From assembly GCA_028292245.1 (NCBI GenBank), contig JAQGMS010000104.1:1-51749 (forward strand): a DNA stretch of 51,749 bases, written 5' to 3'. The translations under genes and the position numbers were made by a program. Source of the stretch: Ramlibacter sp. (GTDB taxonomy: Bacteria; Pseudomonadota; Gammaproteobacteria; Burkholderiales; Burkholderiaceae_C). Each line of letters opens with the position of its first letter. The stretch's first letter is position 1. Below, piece by piece: positions 31,462 to 39,833 of the stretch. The notes below the pieces were generated by a model, which was not told the origin of the DNA, searched no databases, and saw only the letters and a program-made list of their open reading frames with translations.

Positions 31462-33888
31462 GTGATCATTTACCAAGCCGAGAAGAAGCAGTTTCTCGAC
31501 GACGTATTCAAGAACGACATCGAAGCGGTCGTTCTCGACTCCTTCAAGAAGCGCACCGGACACACAGTCTCCAAGGAGGAGATGCGCGCCTGGACGTCAT
31601 CGCTCGGATACATGGGCAAGGTTCTCAACGACGACGGTGTTCCGGACGACTGCGGCGTCGCCATTGAATACACGATCCCCCAAACGTCGAAGCGTGTCGA
31701 TTTCCTGTTGACCGGGAAAAGTGCGGGCGACCAATCGTGCGTAATCATCGTGGAGCTCAAGCAGTGGGAACATGCGACGAAAACCGAGAAGGACGCGATT
31801 GTCTCGACGCGGTTTTCGCGTGGAGAGGCAGAAGTTAGCCACCCGTCGTACCAGGCGTGGTCATATGCCGCTCTCTTGCAAGGCTTCAATGAAGCGGTCT
31901 ACGACGGTGGCATCGAGCTGAAGCCCTGCGCGTACCTGCATAACTATCCCCTCCCCGGGGGTGACATCAACGATCCGTTCTATGCCGATCACATAAAGCG
32001 GGCGCCGGTGTTTCTGAAGGGCGATTCTGAGCGCACACGACTGCGCGAATTCATTCAGCGGCACGTCCGCTTCGGAGACAAGGGCGAGGCACTGTATCGG
32101 ATGGAGAAGGGACGAATCCGCCCATCCAAGAGCCTTGCCGACGGCTTGGCTGGAATGCTCAAGGGCAACAGCGAATTCGTGCTCGTTGATGACCAGAAGC
32201 TTGTCTACGAAACCGCATTGCAGCAGGCCAGGCAGGTCCAGGAGAAAGGCAAACGCGTCCTGATCGTCGAAGGTGGACCCGGGACGGGTAAGTCGGTCGT
32301 TGCGATCAACCTGCTCGTGGGCCTGACCGAAGCCGGGCTCGTTGCCAAGTACGTGACCAAGAATGCAGCCCCTCGCGCCGTCTACGAAGCGCGGCTTGTC
32401 GGCACCTTCAAGAAAACCCACATCTCCAATCTGTTTACCGGGTCTGGCGCTTTCACGTCCGCTGCCGAGAACGAGTTCGACGCATTGGTGGTCGATGAGG
32501 CGCACCGCCTCAACGAAAAGTCCGGCCTGTATGCCAACCTTGGCGACAACCAGATCAAGGAGTTGATCCAGGCGTCCCGCTTTTCGGTTTTTTTCATCGA
32601 CGAATCGCAGAAGGTGACGCTGAAGGACATTGGCGACAAGGAAACGATCAAGCGCTGGGCAAAGCACTTCGGGGCAAAGGTCAGCCAGATGGACCTGGCT
32701 TCGCAATTCCGTTGCAACGGCTCTGATGGCTATCTCGCCTGGCTCGATCACAACCTGCAAGTGCGGGAGACAGCGAATGAACTGCTGGACGTGGCCGAAT
32801 TCGACTTCAGGATCGTCGATTCGCCCGTGCAGTTGCGCGACCTCATCGTCGACAAGAACAAGGAGCGCAACCGTGCAAGGATGGTTGCCGGTTATTGCTG
32901 GAGCTGGCCGAGCAAGAAGGACCGCAAGGCCTTCGACATCGTCATCCCCGAACACGACTTCAAAGCCCGCTGGAACCTGACGCAGGACGGCGGCCTTTGG
33001 ATTGTTTCACCCGACTCGGTCAATGAAATTGGCTGCATCCACACGTGCCAAGGGCTGGAGGTCGACTACATCGGCGTCATCATTGGCGATGACTTGATCG
33101 TCAGGGATGGGAAAGTCGTCGTGCGACCGGACAGGCGCGCGAGCTCCGACAAATCCATTCACGGATTGAAGCAGCTCACGAAAGAAAATCCCGCAGAGGC
33201 CGCCCGTCAGGCCGACGCCATCATCAAGAACACCTACCGGACCCTGATGACGCGCGGCATGAAGGGCTGCTACGTGTACTTCACGGACGAAGAGACGGCT
33301 GACTACTATCGTTCGCGCCTGAGGGGTTGGCGCCCAACGGTCATTGAGACGCAAAGGCCGTCCGTTGCTTCTCGCCTTCAAGAACTCGTGGATCCTCGCC
33401 CGTTTCGCGTGATCCCGAACGCCACAGTCATACCGTATCGAAACGCCGTACCTGTCATTCCGCTCAAGATGGCGGCTGGCACATTCTCCGGGGCGCAGAT
33501 TTTGGATCCCGAAGCTGTTGAATGGGCAGTTCCTGAAGGAATTTCAATTGGCCCAGACATGTTCATTGCCCAGGTCGTTGGTGAATCGATGAACCGGCGG
33601 ATACCGAACGGCGCCTGGTGCCTGTTCCGTGGAAACCCGGTAGGCACACGCCAAGGCAAGGTCGTGCTCGCGCAACATCGTGATATAGCCGATCCGGAGA
33701 CTGGCGGCACTTTCACCGTCAAGATTTATTCGAGCGAAAAGGCAGGAGACGGTCACAAAAGCTGGGCGCACACCCACATTACCCTGTCTCCCAGTTCGAG
33801 CGACGCAGCGTTTCAGCCCATCGTGCTTCAGGCGCAAAGTGCGACTGAAGTGACCGTGTTGGCCGAACTGATAGCAGTTTTGGCTTGA
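31462..33888 (+). CDS. Nuclease-DUF2075 helicase fused to a LexA/UmuD-like S24 peptidase domain
   Basis: This 808-residue fusion starts with a PD-(D/E)XK-like segment (E69, D80 in KRVDFLL, E98-x-K100 in IVELKQW). A DUF2075/Schlafen-group superfamily-1 helicase follows, with Walker A GGPGTGKS (271-278), Walker B LVVDEAH and late motif TCQGLEVDYIGV. The C-terminal ~130 residues resemble S24 self-cleaving peptidases: Ser709 in VVGESMNRRIPNG, Lys754 in FTVKIYS, and an upstream MAAG whose Ala672-Gly673 lies 37 residues before the Ser, like LexA's cleavage site. The start is GTG, with GGAG overlapping the end of the MazG-like gene. A defence or damage-response role is inferred. Confidence 0.8.
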   Translation: MIIYQAEKKQFLDDVFKNDIEAVVLDSFKKRTGHTVSKEEMRAWTSSLGYMGKVLNDDGVPDDCGVAIEYTIPQTSKRVDFLLTGKSAGDQSCVIIVELKQWEHATKTEKDAIVSTRFSRGEAEVSHPSYQAWSYAALLQGFNEAVYDGGIELKPCAYLHNYPLPGGDINDPFYADHIKRAPVFLKGDSERTRLREFIQRHVRFGDKGEALYRMEKGRIRPSKSLADGLAGMLKGNSEFVLVDDQKLVYETALQQARQVQEKGKRVLIVEGGPGTGKSVVAINLLVGLTEAGLVAKYVTKNAAPRAVYEARLVGTFKKTHISNLFTGSGAFTSAAENEFDALVVDEAHRLNEKSGLYANLGDNQIKELIQASRFSVFFIDESQKVTLKDIGDKETIKRWAKHFGAKVSQMDLASQFRCNGSDGYLAWLDHNLQVRETANELLDVAEFDFRIVDSPVQLRDLIVDKNKERNRARMVAGYCWSWPSKKDRKAFDIVIPEHDFKARWNLTQDGGLWIVSPDSVNEIGCIHTCQGLEVDYIGVIIGDDLIVRDGKVVVRPDRRASSDKSIHGLKQLTKENPAEAARQADAIIKNTYRTLMTRGMKGCYVYFTDEETADYYRSRLRGWRPTVIETQRPSVASRLQELVDPRPFRVIPNATVIPYRNAVPVIPLKMAAGTFSGAQILDPEAVEWAVPEGISIGPDMFIAQVVGESMNRRIPNGAWCLFRGNPVGTRQGKVVLAQHRDIADPETGGTFTVKIYSSEKAGDGHKSWAHTHITLSPSSSDAAFQPIVLQAQSATEVTVLAELIAVLA

Positions 33889-33908
33889 GCCCTCCTCAGA
33901 ATGCCGCG

Positions 33909-35999
33909 TCAATCGCTGACGATCCTTTGAACAACTTCATTCATGCCTTCTGGTCGGTAATTGGCATCTCGCATGCGTGTCAAAAGTAGGTTGCGAAACA
34001 CTTCGTAGCTGACTGACTTTGCGCGCGTACCGGCGAACCGTTTAAGTATGTCTCTTCCTCTGAAAACCCGTACCCATGTACCATCGGCCAAGCTTTCTTG
34101 GTATCGCGCCATAAGCCTTTCCTCTTCGGTAACCAAACTTTCGAGCTTGAGCCGTTTCTCGTTTGTGTCGTTGATGCGCAAAACAGATCTCTGTATTGCC
34201 TCATACAGTTCAGTAGTCAAGTCCGAGCTTGCCGGGTCTGTCTTCATGTTGATCGACGACATGATGGCAGCATTAGCGTACTCCGCCAGATCGTGCCGGA
34301 TTAGTTGTGGAAGCGTGTCAACTGCGCATTGTCGCAAGTCATCCCACACGGCGGCTTCACTGGGAAACTTGGTCTCATTTAATGAGGACAACACCTGCAA
34401 GATAAATTGCGGAGCTAAGAAGTAGTTTTCAATGTGATAGGCATCCCACATAAAGTTATTCACGGGAGATGTTTGTTGGGTGCTTTGACCATCCCTGTCC
34501 GTTATTGCATAGAACTTAAACGGCAGGAGGCCTTTTTTGGAGGCGTTGTCCAGAGTCTCGTGCAGAGCTCGAACGCGAACCTTGTTACTGCCAGAGATCA
34601 AATTCGCCTGCTGTTGGAGCTCCGGAAATAGCGTTCCGGTCACTCTTTGATCAAAATCCGAGTCGCCTCCACCTTCGAAAATCACAACCTTCCCGCCCGG
34701 TCTGTAAGCGGCAAGATCGCCCACGAGATCAACTAGCGCCAGTTCCAAATCAGCCGTAGCTGATAGTGGTTTTAGTTGACTCTCGCCCTTGGGCACGCTG
34801 CCCGATGGAAACATATGGAAGACGTTGTAGTTTTCACGCCCAACTACCTCGCGCAACAAAGCGTCCGAATGAGTCACCAGCCAAATCTGATTCCCAAGAA
34901 TTTCGCCGAGGTTCTTTCTATAGAACTGGGGCAATCCCCGTATCAGTCGAGGATTCAAGTGCAATTCAGGTTCGTCAAGAAGGATAATTGAATTGTGGGG
35001 CGCCGAATTTCTAATTCGAAGATACCCATACAAAATCTCCTTTTCGCCCGCACTCAATTCGTCCAAGTCATGCACGCTTCCAGAAGCGGTCCGCACGGGA
35101 AAGCTCAAACTTCCGTCGGGCCGTGGACGCGGGCCTAAGAATTCCTTTTCCGGGAAGAATGTGGCGAATAACTCCTTAAGAGTATTTGACAGTGTTGCCT
35201 TGGAGGTCTGGGCCACGCCTGCTTGTTCGGCAAGCAGCTCTTTGATGAACGACGAGGCCATCTCACTTTTGACGTTATTGTATTTAGCGGCAGAGTTATA
35301 GAGAGCAGTTTGAGTTCTGATTTTTTCCGTTGCATCTAAGTTGAGATTGATGCCCTGCACCGACTCTCGCCCATAGTGACGCTGTGCCCCGTGATAGTCA
35401 ATTACGCCCACGTACTCGGGACGGAAAGTGCAAAAGATCACAGACAGCGCAAGGGAGTTGTTTATTGTTGGCGTTCCTCCCAGGGGAATAAAGAAATGTC
35501 CGGGAAGCGTCTGTGCAGCCAACTCCGCCATCAGTGCCGGGTACTCTTCGGTCGCGCGCTTAGCGACTTCGGGTCCGCGTTCTCTGAATTGAGCAGCAAA
35601 TGATGCCATTCTGAAACCGCCCCATTCATAGGCCTCAGGGAGAATCGTCCGCCAGATCTTTTCCTGCAAGAGCTCAATCGCGTTAGCTTGCAGATAAGTT
35701 CTCTCTGCTGGCGCAAGTCTGAAATTGCAGGAAATTGTCAATGGCTTGGTTGGATCGTTGAGCAACGGAGTGAAATCGCTTGCACGATTTGATATCGGAA
35801 TCTGAAATTCGCCCATCCATTGCTGCCACTCATTTGCTTGATAGCCACCGTACACTGATTTCAAGAGACGAATTGCATCGAAGATGCATGACTTACCCGA
35901 TCCATTCTGGCCCGCGATGATTACCATCCCACCTAAGTTGTTGAGGACAACCTCCTTGATGCCGCGAAAGTTGCTTACTACTAGCGAGTCGATTTGCAT
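33909..35999 (-). CDS. AAA ATPase fused to DUF4435 TOPRIM-like domain (merged PARIS/OLD-like)
   Basis: This 696-residue protein has an ABC-like AAA domain: Walker A GQNGSGKS (30-37), LSAGEK signature (315-320), Walker B IILLDEPELHL and switch THSDALL. From about residue 435 a DUF4435 TOPRIM-like domain follows, with VIFEGGGDSDF (acidic E442), ITDRDG (D501, D503) and DAYHIENYFL. In the PARIS anti-phage system AriA (AAA) and AriB (DUF4435) are separate or fused; this matches a fused form, although a class of OLD nuclease is an alternative. Its composition is near 50% GC by eye, far below its neighbours, a sign of transfer. It faces the helicase-S24 gene, 20 nt apart. Confidence 0.8.
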   Translation of the reverse strand: MQIDSLVVSNFRGIKEVVLNNLGGMVIIAGQNGSGKSCIFDAIRLLKSVYGGYQANEWQQWMGEFQIPISNRASDFTPLLNDPTKPLTISCNFRLAPAERTYLQANAIELLQEKIWRTILPEAYEWGGFRMASFAAQFRERGPEVAKRATEEYPALMAELAAQTLPGHFFIPLGGTPTINNSLALSVIFCTFRPEYVGVIDYHGAQRHYGRESVQGINLNLDATEKIRTQTALYNSAAKYNNVKSEMASSFIKELLAEQAGVAQTSKATLSNTLKELFATFFPEKEFLGPRPRPDGSLSFPVRTASGSVHDLDELSAGEKEILYGYLRIRNSAPHNSIILLDEPELHLNPRLIRGLPQFYRKNLGEILGNQIWLVTHSDALLREVVGRENYNVFHMFPSGSVPKGESQLKPLSATADLELALVDLVGDLAAYRPGGKVVIFEGGGDSDFDQRVTGTLFPELQQQANLISGSNKVRVRALHETLDNASKKGLLPFKFYAITDRDGQSTQQTSPVNNFMWDAYHIENYFLAPQFILQVLSSLNETKFPSEAAVWDDLRQCAVDTLPQLIRHDLAEYANAAIMSSINMKTDPASSDLTTELYEAIQRSVLRINDTNEKRLKLESLVTEEERLMARYQESLADGTWVRVFRGRDILKRFAGTRAKSVSYEVFRNLLLTRMRDANYRPEGMNEVVQRIVSD

Positions 36000-36095
36000 G
36001 GGCTATCCAATGTGCCTGCTACGGCATTCCTCGGTCCAAGTGACGCGAGGGGGTATAGATACAAAGCCCAGATAGTACGCCGTTGTTACGAGCTG

Positions 36096-36120
36096 TCGTC
36101 CTCAAGTCTGTGGAGGACGA
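36096..36120. promoter_or_regulatory. Hairpin between the Bug operon end and the AAA gene
   Basis: TCGTCCTC (36096-36103) and GAGGACGA (36113-36120) form a perfect 8-bp stem with a 9-nt loop. It lies downstream of the leftward Bug operon and upstream of the leftward AAA gene. No T-run follows on either strand, so it may be a rho-aided end or an operator rather than an intrinsic terminator. Confidence 0.35.
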
Positions 36121-36154
36121 ACTCGCTCTGGTCCAGTAAGTGAAATTGGTTGAG

Positions 36155-37114
36155 TCATTCCCCCGTAATCCCATTCCTCCGAATCAACTCCCCATACTTC
36201 GCCAACTGCGCCTTAGTCGCCACCCCCAGCTCCTCCGGCGTCGTCCCCTTCGGCGTCAGCCCCTGCGCATTCAACTTCTCCTTCACCTCCGGGTCGTCCA
36301 GCGCCTTCTTCACTTCTGCGGCCAATTGATTCACGATGGCCTTGGGCGTGCCGGCCGGCGCCATCAGCGCGAACCATGAATTGAATTCGAAGCCGGGCAT
36401 GCCCGTGTCGCTGACCGTGGGCACGTCGGGGAACTGCGGCATGCGCCTGGGCGTGGTGACGCCGACCAGGCGCACCTTGCCGGCCTTGATCAGCGAATTG
36501 ACGGACGAGATGCCCATGAACGCCGTGTCCACTTCGTGGCCGGCCACGCCCATCGCCGCCTGTGTCGCGCCCTTGTACGGCACGTGCGTCATCTGCACGC
36601 CGGCTTGCGATGCAAACAGCGCCATCGCGATGTGCTGCGGGCTGCCGTTGCCGCCCGAGCTGTAGTTGATCTTGCCGGGCGCCTTCTTGGCTTCGGCGAT
36701 CAGGTCGGCCGCGCTTTTCATCGGTGCCTCGGCGTTGACCACCAGGCCCCACTCCACCGTGGCCACCAGCGACACCGGCTCGAAGTCCTTGACGATGTCC
36801 CACGGCATCTTGGCTTGCATGTTGGGCACCATGGTCATGATGCTGTCGTTGAAGCCGCCCAGGGTGTAGCCGTCGGGTTGCGCCTTGGCTACCGCGCCGG
36901 CGCCGATCAGGCCGGCCGCGCCGGGCTGGTTCTCGATGACGATGCCCTGGCCCATGTTGCGGGACATCTTTTCCGCGACGATGCGGGCGGCGTTGTCGAC
37001 CGCGCTGCCGGCGGCGAGGGGGACGATGATCTTGATGGGTTTGCTGGGGTAGGTTTGGGCGTGGGCCATGCCGGTGGTGAGCAAGGCCGAGAAAAGGATC
37101 GCTGCGTACTTCAT
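36155..37114 (-). CDS. Bug/TctC-family tripartite tricarboxylate receptor
   Basis: This 319-residue periplasmic binding protein has a signal peptide ending AHAQ. Bug-family marks are YPSKPIKIIVPLAAGSAVDN, VIENQPGAAGLIGAG, INYSSGGNGSPQH, HVPYKGATQA and a FVPDVPTVS-like PDVPTVSDTGMPGF. Its ATG overlaps the stop of the Ldh2-type dehydrogenase (ATGA), so it is the last gene of a racemase-like/Ldh2/Bug operon and probably captures that pathway's organic acid. Confidence 0.92.
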   Translation of the reverse strand: MKYAAILFSALLTTGMAHAQTYPSKPIKIIVPLAAGSAVDNAARIVAEKMSRNMGQGIVIENQPGAAGLIGAGAVAKAQPDGYTLGGFNDSIMTMVPNMQAKMPWDIVKDFEPVSLVATVEWGLVVNAEAPMKSAADLIAEAKKAPGKINYSSGGNGSPQHIAMALFASQAGVQMTHVPYKGATQAAMGVAGHEVDTAFMGISSVNSLIKAGKVRLVGVTTPRRMPQFPDVPTVSDTGMPGFEFNSWFALMAPAGTPKAIVNQLAAEVKKALDDPEVKEKLNAQGLTPKGTTPEELGVATKAQLAKYGELIRRNGITGE

Positions 37115-38172
37115 GTTGTCTCCTGGATGCGGGGGATGCCTAAATCTTTGGCGACGGTGTCTAACTGCGCCAGCAGCGCCGGCGACATCGCCAGCCCATC
37201 GCGCTCGTTCGCGATGCGCTTGGCGTGGCTTTGCTCGCCGGGCAGCCAGATGCGGTCCACGCCGGGCATGCGTTCGCTGGCGCGCAGCTCGCGGATCAAT
37301 TTGTCCACGCGGGCCTTGAATTCGTCGATGTCGCCGAACGCGTCGGGGTCGATCACGACGATGGCCTGGCCGGTGTTGGTCACCGACACGTCGTCCTTGT
37401 TGAAGTCGATGGTCTCGCTGCCCATCGCGGCGCCGTTCAGCGTGCCAGCCAGGATGCCGACGACCAGCGCCAGCCCGTAGCCCTTGTAGCCGCCGATGGG
37501 CATCAAGAAGCCCTCTTCCGCGTGCTTGGGGTCAGTCAGCGGCTTGCCTTGCCGGTCGATCATCCAGCCCTCGGGCATCTGCTCACCGCGCTGCGCCTTG
37601 GCCTTCACCTTGCCGTAGGCGGCGACGGTGGTCGCCATGTCCAGCACGATGGCCGGCTCCTCGCCCGCAGGCACGGCCACAGCGATGGGGGTGGTGGAAA
37701 GCAGCATGTCCGGCCCGCCCCAGGGCGGCAGGTGGTTGGCGTTGCCCACCGCGTAGTACATGCCGATCATGTCTTGCGCCAGCGCCATGCGTGCGTACAG
37801 CGACGCCGGGCCCGCGTGGTTGGACAGGCGCGCGCCGACCCAGGCGATGCCGCATTGCCGCGCCTTCTCGATGGCGATCTGCGCGGCGCGCTGCATCACC
37901 AGGTGGCCCATGCCGTTGTCGCCATCCAGCAGCGCCATCGCGGCTTTCTCCTTGACCACGTGGATGTCGGGCTTGAGGTTGATGCCGCCGGCGCGGATGC
38001 GTCGCGCGTACGGCGCCAGGCGGATCGCGCCGTGGCCGTCGGAGCCTTGCACTTCGGCCTCGGTCATGAGGTCGGCCACGATGCCGGCGTCGGCTTCGGG
38101 CAGGCCGAGCTTGGACATCGCGGCGGCGATGAAGCCGCGCAGTTGCGCGGCGGGGATGCGGGTTTCAGGCAT
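37111..38172 (-). CDS. Ldh2-family malate/L-lactate/ureidoglycolate-type dehydrogenase
   Basis: This 353-residue NAD(P)-dependent oxidoreductase of the Ldh2/MdH family acts on 2-hydroxy acids. Characteristic segments are EVQGSDGHGAIRL, the RLSNHAGPASLYA region (catalytic-type His), MATTVAAYGKVK, and GYKGYGLALVVGILAGTLNG. The substrate in the family ranges from malate and sulfolactate to delta1-piperideine-2-carboxylate, so it cannot be assigned. It overlaps both neighbours (8 nt with the racemase-like gene, 4 nt with Bug), indicating strict co-translation. Confidence 0.9.
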   Translation of the reverse strand: MPETRIPAAQLRGFIAAAMSKLGLPEADAGIVADLMTEAEVQGSDGHGAIRLAPYARRIRAGGINLKPDIHVVKEKAAMALLDGDNGMGHLVMQRAAQIAIEKARQCGIAWVGARLSNHAGPASLYARMALAQDMIGMYYAVGNANHLPPWGGPDMLLSTTPIAVAVPAGEEPAIVLDMATTVAAYGKVKAKAQRGEQMPEGWMIDRQGKPLTDPKHAEEGFLMPIGGYKGYGLALVVGILAGTLNGAAMGSETIDFNKDDVSVTNTGQAIVVIDPDAFGDIDEFKARVDKLIRELRASERMPGVDRIWLPGEQSHAKRIANERDGLAMSPALLAQLDTVAKDLGIPRIQETT

Positions 38173-38842
38173 CGGCGGACATTGTTTGCTTCAGGGCCAG
38201 CACCGCGCAATCGGGGCTGCTGAGGACTGGACACTTTAGTTCTTTCCGCACGGCCGGTTGGGCGGCCGTCATCGAAAACTGCGCGAGCATCACCGCGTCG
38301 CAATCGGCGAGTTGGCGCGACGCTTGCGCGATCTTGCGGTGGTGGTCTTCGGCGCGGCCTTGGGCCAGGTCGTCCATGGCTTCGGAGACGAACACCGTGC
38401 GCAGGTCGATCGCGACGCCCTGCTCCTGCGCCATCACCTGCAGCTCTTCGCTCATGGACCCGATGGAGGCCAGGAAGGTGGCGACGAGGCCGAGCTTCAA
38501 CGCCCTGCCTTGAGTGGCCAGCGCAAGGGCCTGCTCGAACATCGCTTCGTTGGGCTTGAGCGTCGGCACGCCGCTGGCATTGGCGGCCGCCTCGATGGCC
38601 GGGCCGAAGGCTGAGCAGGTGAAGAGGATGCCGGTGCAGCCGGCGCTGACGGCGTAGAGCGCCAGGTCGACGAAGCGCAAGGTCATCTCGTCGGTTAGCT
38701 TGCCGTCGCGGGCGCGGTCGGCCGAGAGGCTGTCGTCGAGCAGGTTCATGCGCTCGGCCTGCGGCCAGTGGCGCGCGAAGGCGGCGTTGATCGGCTCGAT
38801 CGCGAGCGGCGTGGCGTGGATCAGGGCGATGCGGGGAGGCAT
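38165..38842 (-). CDS. Aspartate/glutamate racemase-family protein
   Basis: This 225-residue cytosolic protein has the Asp/Glu racemase fold. The first catalytic-type cysteine is in GILFTCSAFGPAIEA; the second half carries VMLAQFSMT and VLSSPDCAVLAL, where Cys occurs close to the usual position. The family includes racemases, maleate isomerases, hydantoin racemases and arylmalonate decarboxylases. Being first in an operon with an Ldh2 dehydrogenase and a Bug receptor, it may isomerise a hydroxy or amino acid before oxidation (inference). Confidence 0.8.
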   Translation of the reverse strand: MPPRIALIHATPLAIEPINAAFARHWPQAERMNLLDDSLSADRARDGKLTDEMTLRFVDLALYAVSAGCTGILFTCSAFGPAIEAAANASGVPTLKPNEAMFEQALALATQGRALKLGLVATFLASIGSMSEELQVMAQEQGVAIDLRTVFVSEAMDDLAQGRAEDHHRKIAQASRQLADCDAVMLAQFSMTAAQPAVRKELKCPVLSSPDCAVLALKQTMSADA

Positions 38843-38876
38843 GGTGGCAGTCTAGCGAATACATGGTTAGCGTGCC

Positions 38877-38906
38877 AACATGGATTGCGGGTCGAGCCCG
38901 CAATGA
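38877..38906. repeat. REP-like palindrome TGCGGG-TCGAG-CCCGCA
   Basis: A hairpin TGCGGG (38886-38891), loop TCGAG, CCCGCA (38897-38902) with flanks GGATTGCGGG...CCCGCAATGAC looks like a common betaproteobacterial interspersed repeat (from general knowledge). It separates the racemase-like operon from the DMT exporter and contains an in-frame ATG (38903) that can mislead start calls for the latter. Confidence 0.6.
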
Positions 38907-38920
38907 CAGAGAATCGCCGC

Positions 38921-39832
38921 ATGCAAAAAGACCGACAGATGGCCGCGCCGTGGAAGAACAAGGCCATCCCGCTGGTCTTCATCCTCACGCTGGTGTGGGG
39001 CACCAACTGGCCGCTGTTCGCCATCGCCGTGCGCGAGGTGTCGGTCTGGACCTTTCGTGCGGTGAGCCTCATCGGCGCCGGCCTGACGCTGTTGGCGTTT
39101 GCGCGCTTTCGCGGCGAGTCGCTGCGCATCCCGCGCGCGCACTGGGGCACGGTGGTCAGCGCGTCGCTGGCCTACCTGGTGGTCTGGAACATCGCCAGCA
39201 CCTATTCCGCCATCCTCATCCCGTCCGGCCAGGCCGCGATCCTGGGCTTCACGATGCCGCTGTGGGCGGCGCTGATCGCCTGGGCCTTCCTGGGCCAGCG
39301 GCCGGGCCGGCGTGTGCTGATGGCGCTGGCCATCGGCGGGCTGGGCGTGGCGCTGCTGATCGTCAATGGCATCGATGCCTATGCCAAGGCGCCGCTGGGC
39401 TTCGGGCTGGGTCTGCTCGCGGGTTTGGGTTGGGCGGTGGGAACGCTCATCCTCAAGCGCCGTCCGGTGCCGGCGCCCGCGCTGGTGCTGACGGGCTGGC
39501 AATTGCTGGTGGCCGCGCTGCCGATGGTCGCCGGCGCAGTCGCGTTCGGCACGGGCGAGTGGTTCATGCCCTCGGCCACCACGATCCTGGTGATCGCCTA
39601 CATCACGTTCGTGCCGATGGCGATCGGCAATGCCGCCTGGTTCTCCATCGTCGGCATGCTGCCCGCCAACATCGCCGGCCTCTCGTCGGTGATGGTGCCG
39701 GTGGTGGCGATGGTGGCCGGCGCGCTGGTCCACCAGGAACCGCTGGGCCTGGTGCAGTGGGCATCGATGCTGTGCTGCGGCATCGGGCTCGGGCTGGCGC
39801 TGAGCCAACCGCCCCCGGCGTCCAACCGCTAG
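38921..39832 (+). CDS. DMT-superfamily (EamA) transporter
   Basis: This inner-membrane protein of about 303 residues has ten hydrophobic helices in two EamA halves (each about 130 residues). It begins PLVFILTLVWGTNWPLFAIA and has GQAAILGFTMPLWAALIAW at the end of half 1 and IAGLSSVMVPVVAMVAGAL in half 2. It probably exports a metabolite or amino acid; the substrate is unknown. The start is ambiguous: ATG 38903 lies in a repeat, while 38921 and 38942 are alternatives. I chose 38921, behind AGAGA. Confidence 0.87.
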   Translation: MQKDRQMAAPWKNKAIPLVFILTLVWGTNWPLFAIAVREVSVWTFRAVSLIGAGLTLLAFARFRGESLRIPRAHWGTVVSASLAYLVVWNIASTYSAILIPSGQAAILGFTMPLWAALIAWAFLGQRPGRRVLMALAIGGLGVALLIVNGIDAYAKAPLGFGLGLLAGLGWAVGTLILKRRPVPAPALVLTGWQLLVAALPMVAGAVAFGTGEWFMPSATTILVIAYITFVPMAIGNAAWFSIVGMLPANIAGLSSVMVPVVAMVAGALVHQEPLGLVQWASMLCCGIGLGLALSQPPPASNR

Positions 39833-39833
39833 C

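Noticed and set aside
36096..36120. Intrinsic terminator call for the Bug operon
   Set aside because: The 8-bp stem is clear, but neither strand has a following T-run; it is listed only as a hairpin.
38845..38862. Possible reverse-strand sigma-54 -24 element (CGTGCCA) before the racemase-like operon
   Set aside because: The matching GCAA (-12) at the right distance is absent.
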